Source: Maricaulaceae bacterium
GTDB lineage: Bacteria > Pseudomonadota > Alphaproteobacteria > Caulobacterales > Maricaulaceae
Direction: 5' to 3'
NCBI GenBank assembly: GCA_026126205.1
Contig: JAHCJP010000001.1
Location: 62,001-126,000, forward strand
Length of the DNA stretch: 64,000 nucleotides
The notes beneath the pieces were generated by a model. That model was given only the letters and a program-made list of their open reading frames with translations, was not told where the DNA came from and ran no database searches. The position numbers and the translations under genes are program-made. Of this stretch, positions 20,330 to 27,536 are shown one piece after another. The first letter of the stretch is position 1; each line of letters opens with the position of its first letter.

Positions 20330-20378
20330 CCCCCTCACCCTGAGGTGCTGACGAAGTCAGCCACGAAGGGCGAGGGGG
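20330..20378. repeat. Palindromic intergenic repeat, copy C
   Basis: CCCCCTCACCCTGAGG, a CTGACGAAGTCAG hairpin, then CCACGAAGGGCGAGGGGG. Same orientation as copy A with a different central hairpin. It sits just before the convergent M23 peptidase stop codon. Confidence 0.75.
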
Positions 20379-20394
20379 TGCAGACAGCGCCCCC

Positions 20395-21828
20395 CTAAAT
20401 CTCCCGTTCGCCCTGCTGGGCGACGAGGAGTTCGCGGCCGGTGTCGGTGGCGGGCACGGCGTTATCGCGCAGCGCGATGATGCGGTCGCGCTCGGCCCGG
20501 AAGGCGGGCAGTTCGTTCGCCTCCAGCCGGCGGCCGGTGGGCAGGTCGAGCCGCATCGGGTTCACCGGGCGGCCGTTATGGTGCACCTCGTAATGCAGGT
20601 GCGGGCCGGTGCAGGAGCCGGTGCAGCCGACATAGCCGATCACCTGGCCCTGGCGGACATTGGCGCCGCGGCGCACCGCGAAGCGCGACAGGTGCGCATA
20701 GGCGGTCTGATAGCCGTTGGCGTGGCGGATGCGCACGTAATTGCCATAGCCGCCGAAACGGTCGGCGCGCTCCACCACCCCGTGGCCGGCGGCGTAGATC
20801 GGCGTGCCGGTGGGGGCGGCGAAATCGGTGCCCTGGTGCATGCGGTTGAAGCCGCTGATCGGGTGGCGGCGCATGCCGAAATTCGACGAGATGCGCGCGC
20901 CGCTGACCGGCGTCATCATCAGCAGGCGCTCGGCGCTTTCGCCCTCGGCGTTGTAATAGCCGATGATGCCGTCCGGCGTGCGGAAGCGGAAAAACTCCAG
21001 CGGCTGGCTGCGCGCGCGGCCCTCGTAACGGATGTAGAGAATGTCGCCGGTGCGGGCGACGGCGCCGCGGCTGTCGACATGGCGTTCGAACACCACGTCG
21101 AAGCGGTCGCCCTGGTGGATCGAGCGCTGGAAGTCGATGGCGTAGGCCATCACGGCGGCCATCTCGACCACGATGCGGTCGGTGGCGCCGGCGCGCAGCG
21201 CGTCCAGGTAAAGGCTGTTGACGATCTCGCCCTGCGCCCGCGCCACGTCGGCGTGGAACACCGGCTGCGTCTCGCGGGCGCGCCAGCTTCCGTCATGGGC
21301 GCGCGCCACGGTGATGGAGCGGTCGACCTCCGGCCGGAAGGACAGGCCGGCGAGGCGGGGCTGCGGCTCCGTCTCCGCGGCGGCGGCCGGGGTCTCCAGG
21401 TAGATGCTGATCTCCTGGCCGGCGCGCAGGCGGCGCAGGTCGAACACCCCGCCGAGAGCGCTGATCGCGCCGGCGGCCTCGCCATTGGCGGCGCCGGCGG
21501 CGGTCAGCACCCCGGCCATGGTGCCGCCGCGCGGCACGGTCATGCGCTCGGTGGTCAGCAGCGGGCAATCGTCACAGGCGGCGATGAAGGAGGCGGGTCC
21601 GAATACGGCGCCGGCGGCGTCCGGCTCCGGCGCGGTCTCGACGCTTTCGACCGCGTCCAGCGCCACCTGCAGCGGCGGCGCGGCGCGCAGGGATTCAGCC
21701 GCGGCGCCATCGCCCGGGCGGACAACGAACAGCGCGGCGAGAAGCACGGCGGAAAGGGCGAGACTGGCGGCTATGGCGAGCCCGCGCGAGCGATTGCTGT
21801 CGGCGTTGTTCACGTCGAAACCCGTCAT
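20395..21828 (-). CDS. M23 family metallopeptidase (cell-wall endopeptidase), membrane anchored
   Basis: 477 residues. A basic N-terminus and hydrophobic segment (GLAIAASLALSAVLLAALFVV, about residues 15-35) anchor it or direct export. The middle part resembles the MepM/YebA inhibitory region (TVPRGGTMAGVLTAAG, LRRLRAGQEISIYLE, SLYLDALRAGATDRIVVEMAAVMAYAIDFQRSIHQGDRFDVVFE). The C-terminal LytM domain keeps all zinc ligands: HQGTDFAAPTGTPIYAAG and GPHLHYEVHHNGRPVNP. It should cleave peptidoglycan cross-links during growth or division. An in-frame GTG lies two codons upstream of the chosen ATG. Confidence 0.93.
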   Translation of the reverse strand: MTGFDVNNADSNRSRGLAIAASLALSAVLLAALFVVRPGDGAAAESLRAAPPLQVALDAVESVETAPEPDAAGAVFGPASFIAACDDCPLLTTERMTVPRGGTMAGVLTAAGAANGEAAGAISALGGVFDLRRLRAGQEISIYLETPAAAAETEPQPRLAGLSFRPEVDRSITVARAHDGSWRARETQPVFHADVARAQGEIVNSLYLDALRAGATDRIVVEMAAVMAYAIDFQRSIHQGDRFDVVFERHVDSRGAVARTGDILYIRYEGRARSQPLEFFRFRTPDGIIGYYNAEGESAERLLMMTPVSGARISSNFGMRRHPISGFNRMHQGTDFAAPTGTPIYAAGHGVVERADRFGGYGNYVRIRHANGYQTAYAHLSRFAVRRGANVRQGQVIGYVGCTGSCTGPHLHYEVHHNGRPVNPMRLDLPTGRRLEANELPAFRAERDRIIALRDNAVPATDTGRELLVAQQGEREI

Positions 21829-22004
21829 GCGCACCCACCCGTAAGTCGCGTTTGGAACCGGTTAGCGCGAAGCAATAAACGCGCCATTAACCCTGCGTCC
21901 CGCTTCATCACCGCACGGCCCGCACCGTGCCGGCGGCCCGAACGATGACCTGACCAGCCGGGCTTGCCAAGCCCCCGATGACACCCGAACGGAGGGCCAA
22001 GCGC

Positions 22005-22721
22005 ATGCGTGCCGAAGCGTCAGAATCATGTATCGATAGCGCCATGATCGAAACCCGTCCCGCGGACATGAGCCCCGAACAGCTGGCCGCGCTGCTGTGC
22101 GCGCGGCTGTGCCACGACCTGGTCAGCCCGGTGGCGGCGCTAGGCGCGGCCCTGAGCGTTCTGGACGACGAGGACGCGTCCGACATGCGCGACGACGCGC
22201 TGAACCTGGTGCGCGAAAGCGCCCGCCAGGCGCATGTGAAGCTGGAATTCGCGCGGCTGGCCTTCGGGGCCGGCGGCTCCGCCCCGGGCGTGATCGACTG
22301 CGCCGAGCTGAAACGCCTCGCCGAGGGGCTGTTCGGCACCGTCAAGCCGGACCTGGTGTGGAAATCCGCGCCGCCGGCGCTGGAGAAATCCGCCGCCCGC
22401 CTGCTGCTGAACCTGTGCCTGCAGGGCATCGAATCCGCCCCGCGCGGCGGCACCGTGACGGTGGAGGCCGCGGCCGACGCCGGCGGCGGCGCCCGCATCC
22501 GCGTGGTGGCCGAAGGGCCGCGGGCGCGGCTGGACCCGAAATCCGCCGCGGCGCTGGACGGGCAGGCGCCGGAGGACGGTTTCGACGGCCGCTCCATCCA
22601 GCCCTATTACGCCGGGCTGATCGCCCGCGCGGCGGGAGGGCGCGTCAGCGCCCGCGCCGACGGCGAACGGGTGGAGTTCGTGGCCCTGACCGCGCCGCCG
22701 GCCTCGGCCGCCGCGGCCTGA
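22005..22721 (+). CDS. chpT: Histidine phosphotransferase ChpT
   Basis: Relays phosphate from the cell-cycle kinase CckA to CtrA and CpdR in alphaproteobacteria. 238 residues. The acceptor histidine lies in LCARLCHDLVSPVAALGAAL, followed by DMRDDALNLVRESARQAHVKLEFARLAFG, the ChpT DHp-like hairpin. The C-terminal part is a degenerate ATPase-like fold (LLLNLCLQGIESAPRGGTV, SIQPYYAGLIARAAGG) with no N-box or G-box, as in ChpT. The chosen ATG has GGAGGG eight bases upstream; ATG at 22044 is the alternative nearer the domain. Divergent from the M23 peptidase gene. Confidence 0.9.
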   Translation: MRAEASESCIDSAMIETRPADMSPEQLAALLCARLCHDLVSPVAALGAALSVLDDEDASDMRDDALNLVRESARQAHVKLEFARLAFGAGGSAPGVIDCAELKRLAEGLFGTVKPDLVWKSAPPALEKSAARLLLNLCLQGIESAPRGGTVTVEAAADAGGGARIRVVAEGPRARLDPKSAAALDGQAPEDGFDGRSIQPYYAGLIARAAGGRVSARADGERVEFVALTAPPASAAAA

Positions 22722-22726
22722 GCCGT

Positions 22727-23020
22727 TCAGGCGCCGGCCAGCGCCGCGATCCGTTTCAGCTCCGCCATGTGCGCCGTGAAGGCGGCGCGGCCGGATTTGG
22801 TCAGCGACAGCCAGGTGCGCTGGCGGGTGTCCACCGTGGCCTTGGAGACGGCGACATAGCCGGCCTCCTCCAGCTGGCGCACCTGTTTCGACAGCACCGA
22901 GTCCGACACGCCGAGGCCGTCGCGCACCACGGCGAACTCCACCTCGTCCATCGGCGCCAGCATGGCGCAGATCTGCAGCCGGTTCGGCGCGTGGATCACC
23001 GGATCGAAACGCGGCGTCAT
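22727..23020 (-). CDS. Winged helix-turn-helix transcriptional regulator (MarR/HTH_27-like)
   Basis: 97 residues, essentially one winged-helix domain: DPVIHAPNRLQICAMLAP, VRDGLGVSDSVLSKQVRQLEEAGYVAVSKA with the recognition helix, and the wing RTWLSLTKSGRAAFTAH. This type regulates a neighbouring membrane protein gene in many bacteria. It is the second gene of an operon; its ATG overlaps the stop of the upstream membrane protein. Two palindromes of the form TTTCC-N5-GGAAA in front of the operon are its probable operators (inference). Confidence 0.88.
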   Translation of the reverse strand: MTPRFDPVIHAPNRLQICAMLAPMDEVEFAVVRDGLGVSDSVLSKQVRQLEEAGYVAVSKATVDTRQRTWLSLTKSGRAAFTAHMAELKRIAALAGA

Positions 23021-23472
23021 CAGCGCGTCCCCGTCTCGGCGCGGTAGGCGGCGATCCACAGGCGGCTGCCGACCAGCACCGCGATGAAAGCGAAGGCGGC
23101 GCCGGCGAAGGCGACCCAGGCCGCGCCATAAGCCAGCTTGGCGATCGCGGCGGCGATCACCGCCCCGCCGCACAGCACGGCCAGGCATATGGTCACCAGC
23201 CGCGTCCGGCCGGCGCGGTAGCCGGACACCCATATGCCGTAGCGGCGCTTGTAGAGGCTGACCAGGTACGCCAGCGCCAGCAGGCCGCCCGCGACGATGA
23301 ACAGGTTGAACGGCATTGGCGCCGCCTGCGACAGCACAAAACCGGCCATGATCGCGGCCAGCGAAAGATCGTACCACCACGGCGACTGCAGCCGCGCTTC
23401 GACGTCGGCGGATTTCGCGGCGGCGTCGGCGAGCGCGGCGCGCGCCTCTTCGGGGGAGGGTTGAGGGGTCAT
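23020..23472 (-). CDS. Small integral membrane protein co-transcribed with a wHTH regulator
   Basis: 150 residues, no named family. A polar N-terminal 45 residues is followed by four probable membrane helices (about 36-53, 54-72, 89-107 and 109-132), with a short basic loop YKRRYGIWVSGYRAGRTR between helices two and three. The chosen ATG has GGAG six bases upstream; earlier in-frame ATGs lack such a site. It forms an operon with the downstream regulator, a common pair in which the membrane protein is the regulated gene. Function unknown. Confidence 0.8.
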   Translation of the reverse strand: MTPQPSPEEARAALADAAAKSADVEARLQSPWWYDLSLAAIMAGFVLSQAAPMPFNLFIVAGGLLALAYLVSLYKRRYGIWVSGYRAGRTRLVTICLAVLCGGAVIAAAIAKLAYGAAWVAFAGAAFAFIAVLVGSRLWIAAYRAETGTR

Positions 23473-23494
23473 GCAAGGCTCCATGCGTTTGTTG

Positions 23495-23511
23495 CTTTCC
23501 ATTGCGGAAAG
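23495..23511. promoter_or_regulatory. Operator-like palindrome 1 of the wHTH operon
   Basis: CTTTCC-ATTGC-GGAAAG, perfect six-base arms, 23 bases before the membrane-protein ATG. It shares the TTTCC/GGAAA arms with the site at 23547. Confidence 0.6.
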
Positions 23512-23546
23512 TGATAGCGCATGACTTTCCATACCGTCAAGTCATA

Positions 23547-23565
23547 ATTTTCCGATATGGAAAAT
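23547..23565. promoter_or_regulatory. Operator-like palindrome 2 of the wHTH operon
   Basis: ATTTTCC-GATAT-GGAAAAT, perfect seven-base arms, about 52 bases centre to centre from the first palindrome (five helical turns). A third half-site GACTTTCC lies between them. It is located between two genes pointing the same way, just after the stop of the 58-residue gene. Confidence 0.6.
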
Positions 23566-23573
23566 GTGGGGAT

Positions 23574-23750
23574 TCAGGCCTTCCCGCCAGCCTTGCGCGC
23601 CTGCTCGGCGCCTTCCAGACGCGACAGGCGCCGGTCCATGTCGCGCTGCTCGCGCGCCAGATCGGCGACCGCGGCGCCCAGCTTCTCGACCCGTTCGCCG
23701 ATCACCGCAGCGCTCTGCACGGCGTTGAGGATTTTGTCGAACCAGCTCAT
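23574..23750 (-). CDS. Small coiled-coil protein (58 aa), partner of the RHH-like gene
   Basis: Begins MSWFDKILNAVQSAAVIGERV. An amphipathic start leads into a heptad-patterned segment (LGAAVADLAREQRDMDRRLSRLEGAEQ) that should form a coiled coil. Ends in a basic tail. Its ATG overlaps the upstream gene stop by four bases, which makes translation of so short a frame credible. No family recognised. Together with the ribbon-helix-helix-like protein it forms a two-gene operon resembling a toxin-antitoxin or plasmid-type module, but no toxin motif is visible. Confidence 0.65.
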   Translation of the reverse strand: MSWFDKILNAVQSAAVIGERVEKLGAAVADLAREQRDMDRRLSRLEGAEQARKAGGKA

Positions 23751-24070
23751 GCCTCAGCGCCTTTCTTGGCCGCGAAATAAGCGCGCGTCTTCTCGACCTC
23801 GGCGAAGGCCTCGTCCAGCATGGCGTTGGCGCGCCCCAGCGCTGCAGAAGCGTGCTCGGCCAGCGATTCCAGCATCCGCGCCTGTTCATCCGTGAGCTGC
23901 ACGTGCGCTTCCTCCTCGGGCGCGAAAGCACGCTCGCGCATAAAGGCGCCGGCGCTCACCCCAGCCTTGCTGGCCAATTTTTCGATCCGGATTTTCTCCT
24001 CCTCGGAGACGAGAATCACCAAGCGCCGGTCGCGAGCGCCAGGCTTCGGCAGGGGTTGGTGGACGGTCAC
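23747..24070 (-). CDS. Ribbon-helix-helix/MobC-like small DNA-binding protein
   Basis: 107 residues. Segment RRLVILVSEEEKIRIEKLASKAGVSAGAFMRERAF looks like the ribbon-helix-helix DNA-binding part of MobC-type mobilisation or antitoxin proteins. The remainder (TDEQARMLESLAEHASAALGRANAMLDEAFAEVEKTRAYF) is a long helical, probably oligomerising, region. The chosen GTG has GAGG five bases upstream; another GTG two codons earlier overlaps that site. A perfect 18-bp palindrome just upstream is a probable autoregulatory operator. No relaxase is nearby, so mobilisation is unlikely to be the present role. Confidence 0.7.
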   Translation of the reverse strand: MTVHQPLPKPGARDRRLVILVSEEEKIRIEKLASKAGVSAGAFMRERAFAPEEEAHVQLTDEQARMLESLAEHASAALGRANAMLDEAFAEVEKTRAYFAAKKGAEA

Positions 24071-24085
24071 GGACACCTCGTTACA

Positions 24086-24103
24086 TTACCATGTGCATGG
24101 TAA
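24086..24103. promoter_or_regulatory. Palindromic operator before the RHH-like gene
   Basis: TTACCATG-TG-CATGGTAA, perfect eight-base arms, 16 bases before the start codon. It is embedded in a further imperfect symmetry of GTTACAT and GTAACATAAC. Position and symmetry fit autorepression by the ribbon-helix-helix protein. Confidence 0.65.
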
Positions 24104-24127
24104 CATAACTGAGCTCGGCTGGAAAAT

Positions 24128-24553
24128 CTAGTTCGCCTTCTTGGGCGGGGCCGGCGCGAACGGGGCGGGCAGGGGGGAGCAGGGCACGCCGTCGTCGGCG
24201 AGCTGTTTCGCCTGTTCCGGCGTGGTCTCGCCATAGATGCCGCGCGGGGCGGGTTTTTCGCCGGCGTGGATGGCGCGGGCCTCGTCGGCGAAGCGGTCGC
24301 CGACATAGTCGAAATTATTGCGGATATGGGCGCGCACCTTGCCCGCGATCTCGCGCGCCGCGCGGGCCGGATCGGCGGCCTGGCGGCGCGACGGCGCCAC
24401 GGCCGGCGCCATCACCGCCTTGCGCACCTGCGTTGTTCCGCAATGCGGGCATTCGACCAGCCCGGCTCCGGACTGGTTGTCATAGGCCGCCGAGTCCGAG
24501 AACCAGGCCTCGAACTCATGGGCGTCGTCACAGATCAGCGCGTAACGGATCAT
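24128..24553 (-). CDS. DUF1178 family protein
   Basis: 141 residues. The N-terminus MIRYALICDDAHEFEAWFSDSAAYDNQ and the zinc-ribbon-like CPHCGTTQVRKAVMAPAV are diagnostic of DUF1178, widespread in alphaproteobacteria and often next to nit2 and grxC as here. The later segment ADPARAAREIAGKVRAHIRNNFDYVGDRFADEARAIH is conserved in the family. Biochemical function is not known. It lies 29 bases downstream of the nit2 stop on the same strand, probably one operon. Confidence 0.92.
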   Translation of the reverse strand: MIRYALICDDAHEFEAWFSDSAAYDNQSGAGLVECPHCGTTQVRKAVMAPAVAPSRRQAADPARAAREIAGKVRAHIRNNFDYVGDRFADEARAIHAGEKPAPRGIYGETTPEQAKQLADDGVPCSPLPAPFAPAPPKKAN

Positions 24554-24582
24554 GGAGCCATCTTACCTGATTTTAAGGCCAT

Positions 24583-25407
24583 TCAGGGGCCTTTGACCGC
24601 CCGGTCATGGGTCAGCGCCGGAATACGCCGCCGCGCCTCCTCCACTTTCGACAGGTCCAGCGCCGTCGTCAGCACGCCCGGCTCGTCATGGTCCAGCGCC
24701 GCGACGACCTCTCCCCACGGCCCGGCGATCATCGACCGGCCCCAGGTGTTGCGGCCGTCCTCGTGGGCGCCGCCCTGCGCCGGGGCGATGACGAAGCTTC
24801 CGGTCTCGATGGCGCGGGCGCGGATCAGCGTCTCCCAGTGTGCGCGGCCGGTTGGCCGGGTGAAGGCGGAGGGAACGGCCAGCACCTGCGCCCCGGCCTG
24901 CGCCAGGCGGCGGTAGAGATAGGCGAAACGCAGGTCGTAACAGATGGTCAGGCCCAGTTGCACGCCCGCGGCCTGCGCCAGAACCGCCGTATCGCCGGGG
25001 CGGAAATTTGCGGACTCGGCGTAGGTCTCGCCGGCGCCCAGGCCGACATCGAACATGTGGACCTTGTCATAGGTTGCGGCCAGCGCGCCGTCCGGCGCGA
25101 ACAGATGGCTGCGGTTGGCGGCCTTGCGCGGCCCGACGCGCACCGCCAGCGAACCGATCAACAGCCAGATCTTCAGCTCTTTCGCCAGCGCGGCGAAGAA
25201 CGGGATCGCCGGTTCCTCCTCCGGCGGCCGGATCGCGGCGAACAGGGCGTCCGCGTCGCGCTGCACCAGGTGGGTGTTCTCCGGCGTCGCCACCAGCGCC
25301 GCGCCCGCCGCCGCGCCCTCGCGGATCAGCGCCTCGGCGGCTTTCAGGTTGCGCGCCGGGTCGGTTCCCGACCGCATCTGGACGAGGGCGACGGACAGCG
25401 TGCTCAC
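24583..25407 (-). CDS. Carbon-nitrogen hydrolase, Nit2/omega-amidase-like
   Basis: 274 residues of the nitrilase superfamily. The Glu-Lys-Cys triad is Glu43 (ATPENTHL), Lys115 (YDKVHMFDVG) and Cys156 (LTICYDLRF). Sequence features resemble Nit1/Nit2-type deaminated-glutathione amidases and omega-amidases. Those remove the amide from alpha-ketoglutaramate, alpha-ketosuccinamate or deaminated glutathione. The GTG start overlaps the grxC stop codon by four bases. The link to a glutaredoxin gene agrees with a glutathione-repair role (inference). Confidence 0.92.
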   Translation of the reverse strand: MSTLSVALVQMRSGTDPARNLKAAEALIREGAAAGAALVATPENTHLVQRDADALFAAIRPPEEEPAIPFFAALAKELKIWLLIGSLAVRVGPRKAANRSHLFAPDGALAATYDKVHMFDVGLGAGETYAESANFRPGDTAVLAQAAGVQLGLTICYDLRFAYLYRRLAQAGAQVLAVPSAFTRPTGRAHWETLIRARAIETGSFVIAPAQGGAHEDGRNTWGRSMIAGPWGEVVAALDHDEPGVLTTALDLSKVEEARRRIPALTHDRAVKGP

Positions 25408-25667
25408 GCGGCGCCCTTCAGCAGGGCGTCCAGCTCGCCGGCGCGGTCGAGCGCGAACAGGTCGTCGCTGCCGCCGACATGAAGGTCGCCGATGAAGATC
25501 TGCGGAAAGGTGGACCGGCCGCCGGCGCGGGCGATCATCTCCGCCCGCTTGCCGGGGTCGAAGCCGGCCGGAATCTCGGTGAAGGCCGCGCCCTTGCGTT
25601 TCAACAGCTCGACGGCGCGGTGGCAGTAACCGCACAGCGGGCGCGTGTAGATGACCACGGGCTGCAA
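25404..25667 (-). CDS. grxC: Glutaredoxin 3
   Basis: 87 residues from a TTG that gives MQPVVIYTRPLCGYCHRAVE, the usual N-terminus, with CAGGAG six bases upstream. An upstream TTG would add six residues. The redox centre is CGYC (Cys12, Cys15) instead of the common CPYC. The cis-proline segment STFPQIFIGDLHVGGSDDLFAL binds glutathione. Reduces disulfides and glutathionylated proteins in the cytoplasm. First gene of a grxC-nit2-DUF1178 operon. Confidence 0.93.
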   Translation of the reverse strand: MQPVVIYTRPLCGYCHRAVELLKRKGAAFTEIPAGFDPGKRAEMIARAGGRSTFPQIFIGDLHVGGSDDLFALDRAGELDALLKGAA

Positions 25668-25693
25668 GAGGAACTCCTGTAACAAGACGCCTT

Positions 25694-26467
25694 TTATGTA
25701 AGCGGATTCACCGGTCTGACAACGCGGGCCAGGGTCAGCGCGGCCACGCGCCGCGCCCCGGCGCGCTTCAGGGCGCGGGCGCAGGCCTGCAGCGTCGCGC
25801 CGGTGGTGAACACGTCGTCGACCAGCACCAGGGACGCGCCCTTGACGCGCGGCTTCGCGGGTTCGCGCACCGTGAACGCCCCGGCCATGTTGCGGCGGCG
25901 GGCGCGGGCGTTCAGCCCCGCCTGGCTGGGCGTCGGCCGCGCGCGGCGCAGCGCGTCCGTCTCCACCGGCAGGCCGGTTTGCTTCGCCAGCGCCTGCGCC
26001 AGCAGCGCCGACTGGTTGAAGCGGCGGCGGAACAGCCGCACCGGGTGCAGCGGTACGGGAACCAGCGCGTCCGCGCCGTCCAGCGCCTCGGCGCCCGACC
26101 GCGCCATCCAGCGCGCGAACTGGGCCAGCGCGTCCACGCGCCCGCCATGCTTGAAGCCAAGGATCAGGGCGCGGCTGGCCTCGTCATAGACAAAGGCGGC
26201 GCGGGCGAGGTCATAGCGCGGCTGGCGCGCGGCGCAGGCGCCGCAGACCGCGCCGTCGCCGGCGGGGTAGGGAAACGGAAAGCCGCACAGCGCGCACCAG
26301 GGCGCGTCGAGGAAATGCAGCCCGGCCCAGCTGTCCGCCTCCAGCCGCCCCGGCGCATCGACGGCGGCGCCGGTCAGCGGCGACACCGGCGGCCACAGCG
26401 CCGCGGTCAGCGCCTCGGCGGCTTTCTTTCCAAGGCCCGTCAGGCCATATCGAAGCGATGGCGTCAA
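25694..26467 (-). CDS. ComF family phosphoribosyltransferase-like protein
   Basis: 257 residues. The zinc-finger-like CALCGFPFPYP...CGACAARQPRYD (ComF N-terminal) is followed by a phosphoribosyltransferase fold with PVPLHPVRLFRRRFNQSALLA and the PRPP loop LVLVDDVFTTGATLQAC. ComF proteins support DNA uptake or DNA processing in competent bacteria; in others the role is unclear. The TTG start used here overlaps the divergent methyltransferase start by ten bases, so the true start could be a little further in. grxC follows 26 bases downstream. Confidence 0.9.
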   Translation of the reverse strand: MTPSLRYGLTGLGKKAAEALTAALWPPVSPLTGAAVDAPGRLEADSWAGLHFLDAPWCALCGFPFPYPAGDGAVCGACAARQPRYDLARAAFVYDEASRALILGFKHGGRVDALAQFARWMARSGAEALDGADALVPVPLHPVRLFRRRFNQSALLAQALAKQTGLPVETDALRRARPTPSQAGLNARARRRNMAGAFTVREPAKPRVKGASLVLVDDVFTTGATLQACARALKRAGARRVAALTLARVVRPVNPLT

Positions 26468-27375
26468 ACCCGCCCCCCCGCCTGTTCGACCGCGCGCTGC
26501 TGCGCCGCCGGCGCGACCGCGCGGCCGCGGCCATCCTACAGCATGATTTCCTGTTGTCGCGCGCCGCCGCCGACCTGTGGGACAGGGTGGAGAGCGTGAC
26601 GCGGGATTTCCCGCTGGCGCTGGCGCTGGGCGGCGCCGGCGTCATGGACCGGACGCTGTCCGGACACGCGCAGGACAAGGTGGGGGCGCTGGTGCAGGCG
26701 GATTTCAGCCCCCGCATGGCGGTGGGCGGCGGATTGCGTCTCGCCGCCGACGAGGAAGCCCTGCCGTTCGCGGACGCGGCGTTCGACCTGGTCCTCGCGC
26801 CGTTGTCGCTGCACTGGACCAACGATCTTCCCGGCGTGCTGGCGCAGATCAACCGCGCGCTGAAGCCGGACGGTTTCTTCGCCTGCGCCCTGTTCGGCGG
26901 CGCGACGCTGACCGAGCTGCGCCAGTCATTGCTGGCGGCGGAGGCGGAGCAGAGCGGCGGCGCCAGCCCCCGGGTGTCGCCCTTCGCCGATGCGCAGGAC
27001 ATGGGCGCCCTGCTGCAGCGCGCCGGCTTCACCATGCCGGTCAGCGACGTCGACCGCGTCACCGTGCGCTATGCGGACATGTTCGGCCTGTTGCGCGACC
27101 TGCGCGGCATGGGCGAGACCAGCATACTGGCGCAGCGCCCGCGCAAGCCGGCGGCGCGCGGCCTGTTCCTGCGGGCGGCGGAAATCTATGCGGACCGGTT
27201 CTCGGACCCGGACGGGCGGGTGCGGGCGACGTTCGAAATCATCCACGCCGCCGGCTGGGCGCCGCACCCGGACCAGCCGCGGCCGAAACGCCCCGGATCG
27301 GCGACGCACCGTCTGGCCGACGCGCTGGGCGCGAAGGAGATCAAAGCCGGGGAGAAGGCGGGGCGTCGCGGCTAA
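26458..27375 (+). CDS. SAM-dependent methyltransferase-fold protein, NDUFAF5/BioC-like
   Basis: 305 residues. N-terminus PRLFDRALLRRRRDRAAAAI and the degenerate SAM site ([13 protein letters not shown]) resemble NDUFAF5, the complex I assembly factor that hydroxylates an arginine of a Nuo subunit. ALPFADAAFDLVLAPLSLHWTNDLPGVLAQINRALKPDGFF is the conserved post-SAM block shared with BioC. It is divergent from comF, the normal alphaproteobacterial neighbourhood of this gene. Function by homology only. Confidence 0.87.
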   Translation: MASNPPPRLFDRALLRRRRDRAAAAILQHDFLLSRAAADLWDRVESVTRDFPLALALGGAGVMDRTLSGHAQDKVGALVQADFSPRMAVGGGLRLAADEEALPFADAAFDLVLAPLSLHWTNDLPGVLAQINRALKPDGFFACALFGGATLTELRQSLLAAEAEQSGGASPRVSPFADAQDMGALLQRAGFTMPVSDVDRVTVRYADMFGLLRDLRGMGETSILAQRPRKPAARGLFLRAAEIYADRFSDPDGRVRATFEIIHAAGWAPHPDQPRPKRPGSATHRLADALGAKEIKAGEKAGRRG

Positions 27376-27536
27376 CCCAGACCGTCCGAAGCGGATTGCA
27401 GCATGTCGGACAGCGCCGGGCCGATCAGCGCCAGCGCGCCGACGATGGCGATGGAGACCAGCGCCGCGATGGCGGCGTATTCGATGGAAGTGGCGCCGGC
27501 GCGCGCGGAGAGGAAACCTGCGCCTACAGCCGGTCG
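27372..27536 (-). pseudogene. Flp-type (type IVb) pilin fragment without a usable start codon
   Basis: The frame encodes GFLSARAGATSIEYAAIAALVSIAIVGALALIGPALSDMLQ and a short tail. This is the Flp pilin core, with the prepilin-peptidase motif G-A-T-x-I-E-Y and hydrophobic helix. No ATG, GTG or TTG occurs in frame near the expected N-terminus. The first in-frame ATG lies about 120 bases upstream inside mutT and would add an unrelated peptide. The remnant overlaps the mutT stop region, suggesting that a deletion fused the two. No tad/cpa genes are in the window. If the long start is used, it would encode a secretion-incompetent pilin. Confidence 0.55.

Noticed and set aside
19864..20378. Repeats around the GIY-YIG gene considered as insertion sequence ends
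   Set aside because: There is no transposase and no target duplication; the sequences are internally palindromic intergenic repeats, imperfectly matched to each other.
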